From assembly GCF_009827575.1 (NCBI RefSeq), contig NZ_WTYR01000001.1, positions 310,001-374,000 of the forward strand: a DNA stretch of 64,000 nt, read 5' to 3'. Below the pieces are notes generated by a model. The model saw only the letters and a list, made by a program, of their open reading frames with translations, was not told where the DNA came from and searched no databases. The stretch comes from Alteriqipengyuania halimionae (GTDB lineage Bacteria; Pseudomonadota; Alphaproteobacteria; Sphingomonadales; Sphingomonadaceae). Every line of letters starts with the position of its first letter. Position 1 is the stretch's first letter. Below, in pieces: positions 16,871-23,987 of this stretch. The position numbers were made by a program, and so were the translations under genes.

Positions 16871-17647
16871 TCACCTGACCGTGATGCGCCCGGCATTCGC
16901 CTGGTAATCCTCGCCGTCGCTTGCGCGATAATGGACCACGAGGTCGTAGCGTCCCGCACGGGTCGGCATCACCAGGTACTCGCCCTCGTCGGAGATGACC
17001 GCGTCGTACTGGACGGTCTTCGCCGTGCGACGATTCTCAACGAAACTGACGCGGTTGTAATAGTAGCGCGGGCCCCTGAGCGTGACAGGCACGCGCGCGC
17101 CGCGGGATGCGGTCGTGGGCAGGTCGCCGATGATCGGACGGGCATCCAGCTCGACCGAGACCGGCGTCGAAGAGATCACGTTGTCGACGTCTTCGGCCGT
17201 CACCTGCAATTGATATTGGCCCGGCGTATCCGGGGCATCGACGCGGACCACGACATGCGTGTCGGCCTCGTCGAGATCGGTATCCGACAGGTAGGTCGTG
17301 CTGCGAATTCCCCGCTGGCCGCGCGTTCCGGCCTGGCGGAGGATCACCCTGTAGGTCCCCTTCTCGACGATCGGCTGGTCGACCTTGACCAGCATCAGAT
17401 GTTCGGTGCCGGCCAGCATCGGGCCGCTGTCGAGAACGGATGCGTCGCCGAGATAGGAGCGGTCGCCCGGGCTGGCGCGCTCGTCGGTTCCCCGGCGCGT
17501 ATCGTCGCCCACCGCGTCTTCCAGCGCATCGGCGGCGCGTTTCACATCGCGCACGAGATCGCCGAAGCTCTGTGCATGGACGGTGCTGGGGACAGCTGCG
17601 AGCAGGATTGCGGCGCAGGTCGAAAGGGTAATCGGCTTGATGGACAT
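16871..17647 (-). CDS. Secreted protein of unknown function, probable beta-sandwich domains
   Basis: A 258-residue exported protein with signal peptide ending STVHAQ. The mature part begins with a helical segment (FGDLVRDVKRAADALEDAVG) followed by two stretches of alternating hydrophobic residues typical of Ig-like or bacterial beta-sandwich domains (for example YRVILRQAG and GRYDLVVHYRASDG). GGAGG lies 7 nt upstream of ATG 17647, deciding the start over an in-frame ATG at 17692. I do not recognise a named family. Position beside a lipoprotein and a YadA-like protein suggests a periplasmic or surface role. Confidence 0.7.
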   Translation of the reverse strand: MSIKPITLSTCAAILLAAVPSTVHAQSFGDLVRDVKRAADALEDAVGDDTRRGTDERASPGDRSYLGDASVLDSGPMLAGTEHLMLVKVDQPIVEKGTYRVILRQAGTRGQRGIRSTTYLSDTDLDEADTHVVVRVDAPDTPGQYQLQVTAEDVDNVISSTPVSVELDARPIIGDLPTTASRGARVPVTLRGPRYYYNRVSFVENRRTAKTVQYDAVISDEGEYLVMPTRAGRYDLVVHYRASDGEDYQANAGRITVR

Positions 17648-17826
17648 GATTGTACCTCCGGTGTTGGTCGAACGGACGCCGGGGGCAGGCACATGCCAAG
17701 CGGGCAGAGAGGCTAATCAGCCTCGCCTGCACCATCGATGACCCTCCGATCCCTCCTTGCAAAAGGAGTTGGATCGCCCCGCGCATCGCATGACCTTGGC
17801 CTAGGGCGGCACGGCGTGGACGCGCA

Positions 17827-19587
17827 TCACCTTTGGGGGGTATAAAGGATTTTTTCTCGTTCCATGCGACTGGATGCTGGCCCGCACACACGATCGACGA
17901 TTGTCCGCGCGACCAGTGTCGCCTGCTGGTAGAGCAGCAATTCGCCCGATTTCGGTGCTGCCTCGATCGTTACGCGGTTGGTCGGGCCAAGCGCCTTGGC
18001 AAACGAGTGCCGATCGAGGATCACGCCGGATTCGGGCACCAGGAAATGCACGTCGCCGGGAAAATCGTGCAGGTCTTTCGGCCAGTCGTGCGAGACCGTC
18101 TGGAGCTCGCGGGCGAAGGCTTCGGGCCCCTGGCGCAGCAAGTGGAGCGCCGCCTGGCGGATCAGCGGCAAGTCCCGGCCGTCGCGAAAGCTGTCGCGGT
18201 CGACTTCCTCGGCATCGAGCAGGCGCGCAAGGTACCAGTCGGGACCGTGGCGGATCAGATTGCGATAGGCGATACCGACGAACAGGCGCAGCAGCTTCGG
18301 CGCATTGCGCGCCAGGCTGAAGATGATCTTCTGATGGGTAGGCGGCGCGGAATGTGCTGCGAAGCTGCGATGCCAGAGGTAATTGAGCCCGATCACCTGC
18401 TTCACGAGATCGGGCTTCTGCCTGGCCAGCGCCAGCGCGATGGCAATACCGTTGTTCGTTCCCACCACCGCAACATCGCGCAAGCCGGTCGCATCGCAAA
18501 ACTGGCTCAGCACGCCGAGGTTCTCCTCTAGCGCGCCGCGTGCGGGATCGAAATCGCTTTCGCCGAAGCCGGGGCGTGAGGGAATGATCAGTTTCAGCCC
18601 CGCCGCTTTCAGGAGCGCCTCGGCCCGGTCGGGCAGGAGGAAGCCGATAGACTGGCCGTGCAGCATCAGGACGCGCCGTCCGTGTTCGGCCCCCATCCAT
18701 GTATGCGCCATCCGCAGGCCGTCGCTGCGGACGAAGAATTCCTGCCGGCCCAGCGGGTCTTCCCAAGCCGATAGCGCCGACCCGCGATGCGCGCCGCGTC
18801 GCGCGGCGATCGATCCGGTCAGTCGCGCCAGGTCGATCCGGTTGCCGGCGCCGGTCTTGGCGAGGATGCTCTGCACCTGCTTCTTGACCGTTTCGGCGGA
18901 GGTGCCTCGCTTTTCTGCAATGGTGGTCAATGTGCCGCGCTCGAACAGGCCGCGCGCGACATCGCATTCGGCATCGGTCAGGGCGAAGCTCTCGCGCAAG
19001 GTCCGGTCGACATCGTCCGACCACGGCACGTCGAGCATCCGCAAGGCGAAGACCGAACGCCTGGTGCGCGATGGCCGCAACCGGATGATCTCGAAGCAGT
19101 GGCCGTGCCGGGGGTCGACGATCGCGTCGTCGAGCCGCATCGCCAGCGCCTCATCGAGCGGCAGCGTTTCCGGATTGCGGAGCAGGTTTTCGAACGAAGC
19201 GCGATAGGTGGGATCGATGAGGTCGGAGCGGAAACGGTGTCCGTTGGCCAGGCCAAACAGCGCGCGACCGGCCGTGTTGGCAACGATTTGCCGCCCGCGG
19301 TCGTCGATGACGATCGCCGCCGCGCCGACATCTTCGACCACGCGCCGGATCGGATCTTCGGTCACCGGCGAGGGATCGACTTCGATCAGCTCGCCGATCG
19401 CGTCGAGCTGGCGATCGATCACCTCGTCGCCCGCGATCGATCGATCGGTTCTGTCGGATATCTCGATGTGATCCTGCAAGGCACGGATCAGCAAATCGAA
19501 CGCGGCCCCGTCGCCGAGCGAGCGATAGAGCGCGGCGACCAGATCGAGTTCGGCCCGGCGAATGTCCGACTGGTCCGGTTCGATCAT
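17827..19587 (-). CDS. PAS-LuxR HTH regulator fused to a catalytically altered alpha/beta-hydrolase
   Basis: A 586-residue fusion. Residues 80-180 resemble a PAS sensor (AAIVIDDRGRQIVANTAGRA); residues about 200-255 are a LuxR-type helix-turn-helix (LTDAECDVARGLFERGTLTT then ETVKKQVQSILAKTGAGNRI); residues 275-580 have an alpha/beta-hydrolase fold with the oxyanion-side motif RVLMLHGQ. The nucleophile elbow reads VVGTNNG, so the catalytic serine of G-x-S-x-G is an asparagine, and the usual C-terminal G-H reads SGELLLY, so the histidine also appears lost. I infer a ligand-sensing pseudo-enzyme controlling DNA binding, with the HTH unusually placed in the middle. It is divergent from a LuxR-type gene, sharing a 110-bp regulatory gap. 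Confidence 0.85.
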   Translation of the reverse strand: MIEPDQSDIRRAELDLVAALYRSLGDGAAFDLLIRALQDHIEISDRTDRSIAGDEVIDRQLDAIGELIEVDPSPVTEDPIRRVVEDVGAAAIVIDDRGRQIVANTAGRALFGLANGHRFRSDLIDPTYRASFENLLRNPETLPLDEALAMRLDDAIVDPRHGHCFEIIRLRPSRTRRSVFALRMLDVPWSDDVDRTLRESFALTDAECDVARGLFERGTLTTIAEKRGTSAETVKKQVQSILAKTGAGNRIDLARLTGSIAARRGAHRGSALSAWEDPLGRQEFFVRSDGLRMAHTWMGAEHGRRVLMLHGQSIGFLLPDRAEALLKAAGLKLIIPSRPGFGESDFDPARGALEENLGVLSQFCDATGLRDVAVVGTNNGIAIALALARQKPDLVKQVIGLNYLWHRSFAAHSAPPTHQKIIFSLARNAPKLLRLFVGIAYRNLIRHGPDWYLARLLDAEEVDRDSFRDGRDLPLIRQAALHLLRQGPEAFARELQTVSHDWPKDLHDFPGDVHFLVPESGVILDRHSFAKALGPTNRVTIEAAPKSGELLLYQQATLVARTIVDRVCGPASSRMEREKILYTPQR

Positions 19588-19614
19588 CGGGAAATCATGG
19601 GAAGGAGATATCGC

Positions 19615-19683
19615 ATGCGCACGCGCTTGGGCAAAGGCGCCCGATTGCGCATACCCCCAACAGGGTATATTCCTTCTCCTTGA
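19615..19683 (+). CDS. Possible 22-residue leader peptide before the LuxR-type gene
   Basis: ATG 19615 is preceded by GGAAGGAG with 7 nt spacing and opens a 22-codon frame whose TGA overlaps the first possible ATG of the downstream regulator (TGATG at 19681-19685). The product is Arg/Pro-rich (MRTRLGKGARLRIPPTGYIP). It may couple or attenuate translation of the regulator, if transcription starts upstream of it. No homology evidence. Confidence 0.35.
   Translation: MRTRLGKGARLRIPPTGYIPSP
19651..19668. promoter_or_regulatory. Palindromic operator candidate (lux-box-like)
   Basis: ATACCC-N6-GGGTAT is a perfect inverted repeat of the size bound by LuxR-type dimers, sitting in the gap between two divergent genes that both encode LuxR-family HTH proteins. 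Binding by either regulator is inference. Confidence 0.5.
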
Positions 19684-19697
19684 TGAAGGGGGGCGAC

Positions 19698-20375
19698 ATG
19701 TTGGACCGGCTCGAGCGGGTCAATTCCGAGCGGGAATTGTGGGCCGCCGTCGAGGCGATGGTGCGGGAAGAAGGCTTCTCCGACTACATCTATATCTACC
19801 ATAATGGCGGCACGCTCTATCATCGCACCACCATCGACCCGGCCTTCTACCCCGGGCCCCAGGACGACCCGTTCCTGCGCTTCTGCTGCAATAATCACGA
19901 AGTCACACTGACCGGGCCGGAATTTGCGCAGTCCTACACCTACCTGAGCGTGGCCGAGCGGGCGTTCATCGCCACCTGTTCGCAATCGGGCCTGGTTTCC
20001 GGCCTCGCTATCCCTGTCGCGCTGCGCCTGCGTGCCGGCTATGGCGGGTTCAATCTGTTGTCGGATATGACTCGCGATGCTTTCGAGCGTCATTGCAAAG
20101 GACGCCGCGAGCGGTTGCGTGCGGCGTGCCTGCTCGCGCATAGGCGGCTCGACGAAATGGGCGTACTGGACGGTAGTGCTGCGTTGCCTCTGGAGGAGCT
20201 CACCGGGCGCGAGCGCGAAATTTTTGAGCTTCTCGCGCGGGGGCTGCCGCGCAAGGACATATCCGACCGTCTCGGCATCTCCCCGCACACGGTCGGCGCC
20301 CATTCGAAAGCGATCTACCGCAAGCTGGGTATCCGCTCGCAGAACGAAGCAATCCGGTTCGCTGCAAGGGGCTGA
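19698..20375 (+). CDS. LuxR-type regulator with divergent autoinducer-binding domain
   Basis: A 225-residue transcription factor. Residues 1-145 match the autoinducer-binding domain in layout, keeping the Asp-Pro pair (QDDPFLRF) and the late glycine (GLVSGLAIPV), but the Trp/Tyr residues that contact acyl-homoserine lactones in TraR/LuxR are not apparent. Residues 165-225 are a clear LuxR HTH (LTGREREIFELLARGLPRKD then ISPHTVGAHSKAIYRKLGIR). No luxI-type synthase is in the window, so it is a LuxR solo. ATG 19698 has AAGGGGGG about 4 nt upstream; in-frame ATG 19683 is the alternative and would be coupled to the small upstream frame. Confidence 0.87.
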   Translation: MLDRLERVNSERELWAAVEAMVREEGFSDYIYIYHNGGTLYHRTTIDPAFYPGPQDDPFLRFCCNNHEVTLTGPEFAQSYTYLSVAERAFIATCSQSGLVSGLAIPVALRLRAGYGGFNLLSDMTRDAFERHCKGRRERLRAACLLAHRRLDEMGVLDGSAALPLEELTGREREIFELLARGLPRKDISDRLGISPHTVGAHSKAIYRKLGIRSQNEAIRFAARG

Positions 20376-20497
20376 TACCTGGAGTAGGCGGTGGACAAGC
20401 GAGGGGCCACCGCGACATGGACAGCGTGCCACTCGCAAAGACCCGGCCGGCCCGCTAAACGGCGGTCCGATCAAGCGGACAATTCGGGCACAGTATC

Positions 20498-20839
20498 ATG
20501 GCGCGCAAATATTCTAAGGGTAGGGGCCATGAGGAACGGCTTCGCGACAAAGCCGAAGAGACCTCACCACCCGTGCCGTGCTGGCTCTGCGGCCGCGCGC
20601 TGGGCAAGGCCATCGTCCTCCACCATCCCGTTCCCAAGAGCCGGGGCGGGCGCGATGTCGTGCCGATGCACCCTATCTGCCAGCAAACCCTGATCGCCAA
20701 TTTCACCAATGCCGAGTTGCAGCGCCTCGCGCTCGACACCGAGGCGATCCTGGAAAATCCCGACATGCGCAAATTCGTCGACTGGGTGGCGAACAAGGAC
20801 CCCGATTTCCACGCCAGCACGGCCAGGAAAAAGCGCTGA
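20498..20839 (+). CDS. HNH-motif zinc-finger protein
   Basis: A 113-residue protein with an HNH-like core: a CWLCGR zinc knuckle, then LHHPVPKSRGGRD, then MHPICQQTL. Cysteines and histidines are spaced as in the small HNH endonucleases common in Sphingomonadales genomes. It may be a nuclease or simply a structural nucleic-acid-binding protein; the sequence does not decide. Its TGA overlaps the next ATG (TGATG at 20837-20841), so it is translationally coupled to trhO. Confidence 0.8.
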   Translation: MARKYSKGRGHEERLRDKAEETSPPVPCWLCGRALGKAIVLHHPVPKSRGGRDVVPMHPICQQTLIANFTNAELQRLALDTEAILENPDMRKFVDWVANKDPDFHASTARKKR

Positions 20840-21855
20840 TGGCCGACATCCCCGTGAAACATGCTACGAAAATTCCCATGACCATGCCGATCGAAGAAAA
20901 CGCGCAGCCGATCTGCGTTGCCGCACTGTATCGTTTCGCCTCCCTGGACGGCATCGCGCAGCTGCGCGAACCGCTGAAGCGGTTGTGCGACGACGAAGGC
21001 ATCAAGGGTACGCTGCTGCTGGCGAGCGAAGGCATCAACGGCACGATCGCCGGGTTCAGAGGCGGCATAGACCGGGTTCTGGACCATATTCGCAGCTGGC
21101 TGGACTGTGCCGATCTCGATGTGAAGTTTTCGGGCGCGGCGACCATGCCGTTTCACCGGATGAAGGTGCGATTGAAGCAGGAAATCGTCACCATGGGGCA
21201 GCCCGGCATCGATCCGGCTGTCGATGCGGGCACCTATGTCGATCCGCATGACTGGAACGCGCTGGTCGACGATCCCGACACGATCGTCATCGACACGCGC
21301 AACGACTACGAGGTCTCGATTGGTTCGTTCGCAGGGTCGATCAATCCGATGACCGGCAGTTTTCGCGACTTTCCGGAGTGGTTCGCGCGCGAACGCGAGC
21401 GCCTGCTCGGATCGGAAAACCCGCCTAGGGTCGCCATGTTCTGCACCGGTGGCATCCGCTGCGAAAAGGCGTCGGCCTTCCTGAAGAAGGAGGGGCTCGA
21501 GGACGTATTCCATCTCAAGGGCGGCATCCTAGCCTACCTCGAGGCGATGCCCGAGGAGGAGAGCAGGTGGGAAGGCGAGTGCTTCGTGTTCGACCAACGC
21601 GTCGCGGTCGGCCACGCGCTTTCGCAGGGCACGCATGAACTGTGCTTCGCCTGCCGTCGTCCGGTAAGTGAGGCGGACAAGCAGTCGCCGCTTTACGAAC
21701 CCGGAGTGAGCTGTCCGGCCTGCCATGGCGAAAGGGACGACGAACAGCGCGCGTCCTATCGCGAGCGTCATCGCCAGGAAATGCGCGCCGCCAGCGAAGG
21801 TCGCGCGCATGTCGGTGCGGTGCTTGCAGAGACGGGGGCCAATGATGGCGACTGA
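20839..21855 (+). CDS. trhO: tRNA uridine(34) hydroxylase, rhodanese-domain protein
   Basis: A 338-residue TrhO (YceA) family protein which, with prephenate/O2-dependent chemistry, hydroxylates wobble uridine 34 of tRNAs on the way to cmo5U. The N-terminal acylphosphatase-like domain contains LLLASEGINGTIAG; the rhodanese domain has DTRNDYEVSIGSF and the active-site loop MFCTGGIRCEKAS with the reactive cysteine; the C-terminus has two CxxC pairs (CFACRR, CPACHG) likely binding zinc. The start at 20839 is coupled to the HNH gene; ATG 20878 is an internal alternative. It overlaps the GST gene. Confidence 0.92.
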   Translation: MADIPVKHATKIPMTMPIEENAQPICVAALYRFASLDGIAQLREPLKRLCDDEGIKGTLLLASEGINGTIAGFRGGIDRVLDHIRSWLDCADLDVKFSGAATMPFHRMKVRLKQEIVTMGQPGIDPAVDAGTYVDPHDWNALVDDPDTIVIDTRNDYEVSIGSFAGSINPMTGSFRDFPEWFARERERLLGSENPPRVAMFCTGGIRCEKASAFLKKEGLEDVFHLKGGILAYLEAMPEEESRWEGECFVFDQRVAVGHALSQGTHELCFACRRPVSEADKQSPLYEPGVSCPACHGERDDEQRASYRERHRQEMRAASEGRAHVGAVLAETGANDGD

Positions 21856-22489
21856 GCGCATTCTCTACAGCTTCCGCCGCTGTCCCTACGCGATCCGCGC
21901 GCGGCTCGCCCTTGCGATCAACGAAACACCTTATGTGCTGCGCGAGGTCAAACTGGCACGAAAACCCGAGGCGATGCTCGAAGCTTCGCCCAAGGGCACG
22001 GTGCCGGTCCTCGTCCTTGCCGACGCAACGGTCATCGACGAGAGCTCGCAGATCATGCGCTGGGCGCTCGAACGCAACGATCCCGAGGGGTGGCTGGAGC
22101 GGGACGACGTCGCGCTGATCGAGCGCAATGACGGGGCGTTCAAGCACGATCTCGATCGCTACAAATATCCCGATCGCCATGATTCCGATGCGGAGGCGCA
22201 CCGCGCGCGGGGGATGGAGTTTTTAAGCCTTCTCGACGCGCGATTGGCCGACCAGCCGCACCTGTGCGGTGCGAGGCGGGGAATCGCCGACGCGGCGATC
22301 ATGCCGTTCGTGCGCCAGTTCGCAGCGGTGGATTCGGATTGGTTCGCGGCCCAGCCGATCCCGCATCTGCAGAAATGGCTGGCAGACAATCTTGCCTCGC
22401 GATTGTTCGAGACCGTAATGCTTCGCGTCGCGCCTTGGTCGCCGGGCGACCCGGCTGTTGTCGTTCCGGGGGATGCCGTGGAATCGTAA
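21845..22489 (+). CDS. Glutathione S-transferase-like protein
   Basis: A 214-residue GST-fold protein. The thioredoxin-like N-terminal domain begins ILYSFRRCPYAIRARLAL, with a CPYA motif as in Omega/glutaredoxin-like GSTs, and has the SPKGTVPVLVL cis-proline loop and DESSQIMRW that bind glutathione. The C-terminal half is helical. It begins inside the end of trhO (ATG 21842 or 21845), so the HNH-trhO-GST genes are one transcript. Substrate unknown; a glutathione-dependent reductase or lyase role is as likely as conjugation. Confidence 0.88.
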   Translation: MATERILYSFRRCPYAIRARLALAINETPYVLREVKLARKPEAMLEASPKGTVPVLVLADATVIDESSQIMRWALERNDPEGWLERDDVALIERNDGAFKHDLDRYKYPDRHDSDAEAHRARGMEFLSLLDARLADQPHLCGARRGIADAAIMPFVRQFAAVDSDWFAAQPIPHLQKWLADNLASRLFETVMLRVAPWSPGDPAVVVPGDAVES

Positions 22490-22570
22490 GGCGTTCGCGG
22501 GAACAGTTCGCGATCCAAGCGGCACTGTCCCGGCCGATGGGCCACGTCGAACGTCGAAACATCGAGAAGA

Positions 22571-22645
22571 TGGTGGGCGCGGCAAGGATTGAACTTGCGA
22601 CCCCACCCGTGTGAAGGGTGTGCTCTACCACTGAGCTACGCGCCC
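22571..22645 (-). tRNA. tRNA-Val (anticodon CAC)
   Basis: A complete cloverleaf on the minus strand: acceptor GGGCGCG (22645-22639) pairs with CGCGCCC; D-arm GCTC..GAGC; anticodon stem CACCC/GGGTG with loop TTCACAC giving CAC for GUG codons; T-arm GCAAG-TTCAATC-CTTGC. The CCA end is encoded (ACCA at 22574-22571). 75 nt in total. Confidence 0.96.
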
Positions 22646-22766
22646 GCTCGCTTGAGCGAAGGCGGCCCGATACCGCTGCTCGCGGCGAATGACAAGCCAG
22701 AGATTGCACGCGCGCATTCATTGGGGCGATTGACAAGGGGGGCGGGCGCAGCCAACAGCGCGCGCC

Positions 22767-23090
22767 ATGAACGATACGCCCGAAAAGCCCGCCACCGACG
22801 CCGCCGATACCGCAGGGTCCGGCCCGGACCTGCCGCCCGATCACCTTTCGGTCGAGCCTGGCAGCGAATTTTTCGATGTCGACAAGCTGCAGCGCGGGGT
22901 CGCGATTTCCTTCAAGGGTGCGCGCCGCACCAATGTCGAGGAGTATTGCATCTCGGAGGGCTGGGTGCGCGTACAGGCCGGCAAAACGGTCGACCGCAAG
23001 GGCAAACCGCTGACGATCAAGCTCAATGGCCCGGTCGAAGCCTGGTACGAGGATCTGGGCGAGGACGCTCCGCACGCCAAGGCGGACTGA
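22767..23090 (+). CDS. DUF3297 family protein
   Basis: A 107-residue cytosolic protein matching DUF3297: the conserved core RTNVEEYCISEGWVRV followed by GKTVDRKGKPLTIKLNGPVE is characteristic. The first 25 residues (Pro/Asp/Ala-rich) are probably disordered. The family is common in alpha- and gammaproteobacteria and has no established function. It is a single gene between tRNA-Val and a very strong terminator. Confidence 0.88.
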   Translation: MNDTPEKPATDAADTAGSGPDLPPDHLSVEPGSEFFDVDKLQRGVAISFKGARRTNVEEYCISEGWVRVQAGKTVDRKGKPLTIKLNGPVEAWYEDLGEDAPHAKAD

Positions 23091-23119
23091 ACCGGTCCGG
23101 CGCCTATATTCGGCCCTAG

Positions 23120-23167
23120 AACGAGAAACGGCGTCGCGGCGTGGGCTGCGACGCCGTTTCTCGTTTT
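23120..23167. terminator. Strong intrinsic terminator, 18-bp perfect stem
   Basis: AACGAGAAACGGCGTCGC (23120-23137) pairs perfectly with 23148-23165 across a 10-nt loop, followed by TT on the plus side, 30 nt after the DUF3297 stop. Confidence 0.9.
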
Positions 23168-23246
23168 GGCACATGCGAGGGTGCCCCCTTATCGCAATCG
23201 CTCGAGCGAGGTATACGGCGGCAAATTATATCGAGAGGATCACCCG

Positions 23247-23966
23247 ATGCGCACCCGACTGTTCCTGTATGCTCCGATGGCCACGCTGGCCTTGGCGCTC
23301 GCCGCCTGCAGCGACAACGAGGATACTGCCGATACGCAAGGCGAGCAGGATCCTGCGACCGCCGGCGCGCTGGGCGAGGATATCATGGTCGACCCCGACC
23401 GGATCGACCAGGCGGGCAAGGATGGCGTTCTCAAGGGTGGCGATCCGGCGTCTGCGGCGATCCCGATGGATCCCGAAACACGCGAACAGGTGAACAAGGC
23501 GCGCGAGGAAGCGCGGCAATTGCTGGGCGGCGGGCGCATTGCCGACGCGCCCGCGCCGGGCGACGGGTTCACCGACACGCTCGTCGGTGCCGCGCAGGCG
23601 ATCCAGCGTGGCAATAGCGGCGTGAATTGCGCCAGCGGAGCGGAATACTCGGCCACTTGGGCCGATCGCATGCCCGAACCCTTCACCGTCTATCCGCGCG
23701 GCGCCGTGCTCGAGGCGGCTGGAAATGACGAGCAGGGGTGTGCCTTGCGGGTGACCGAATTCACCACTGCCGTGCCCGCACAGGATGTAGTCAATTTCTA
23801 TAATGCGCGGGCGCGCAAGGCCGGGTTCTCGGCTAGTCTGATGCGCGACGAGGAGGGTGGGACCGTGATCGGCGGGCGCAAGGGCGACGCGGCCTATTAC
23901 ATCGCCGTCGACAAGCGCGAAGACGGGCTGACGCTGGTCCAGCTGATGGCGCGCGCGGGCAGCTGA
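23247..23966 (+). CDS. Lipoprotein of unknown function
   Basis: A 239-residue lipoprotein: signal peptide MRTRLFLYAPMATLALALAA then cysteine 21, followed by an acidic, disordered-looking stretch. The C-terminal half (from about residue 120) is a compact alpha/beta domain with CALRVTEFTTAVPAQDVVNF and a run ending RKGDAAYYIAVDKREDGLTL, resembling small periplasmic domains that end in a sheet. GAGAGGA lies 6-7 nt before ATG 23247; the in-frame upstream start at 23166 would hide the signal peptide. No named family. It converges on astD. Confidence 0.78.
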   Translation: MRTRLFLYAPMATLALALAACSDNEDTADTQGEQDPATAGALGEDIMVDPDRIDQAGKDGVLKGGDPASAAIPMDPETREQVNKAREEARQLLGGGRIADAPAPGDGFTDTLVGAAQAIQRGNSGVNCASGAEYSATWADRMPEPFTVYPRGAVLEAAGNDEQGCALRVTEFTTAVPAQDVVNFYNARARKAGFSASLMRDEEGGTVIGGRKGDAAYYIAVDKREDGLTLVQLMARAGS

Positions 23967-23987
23967 GCCTGCGCGGGCCGGTAGCGG

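Noticed and set aside
17740-17780. CTCCTTGCAAAAGGAG-type hairpin after the pseudo-hydrolase gene as a terminator.
   Set aside because: Short AT/GC-mixed stem and no T tract on the transcribed strand; too weak to call.
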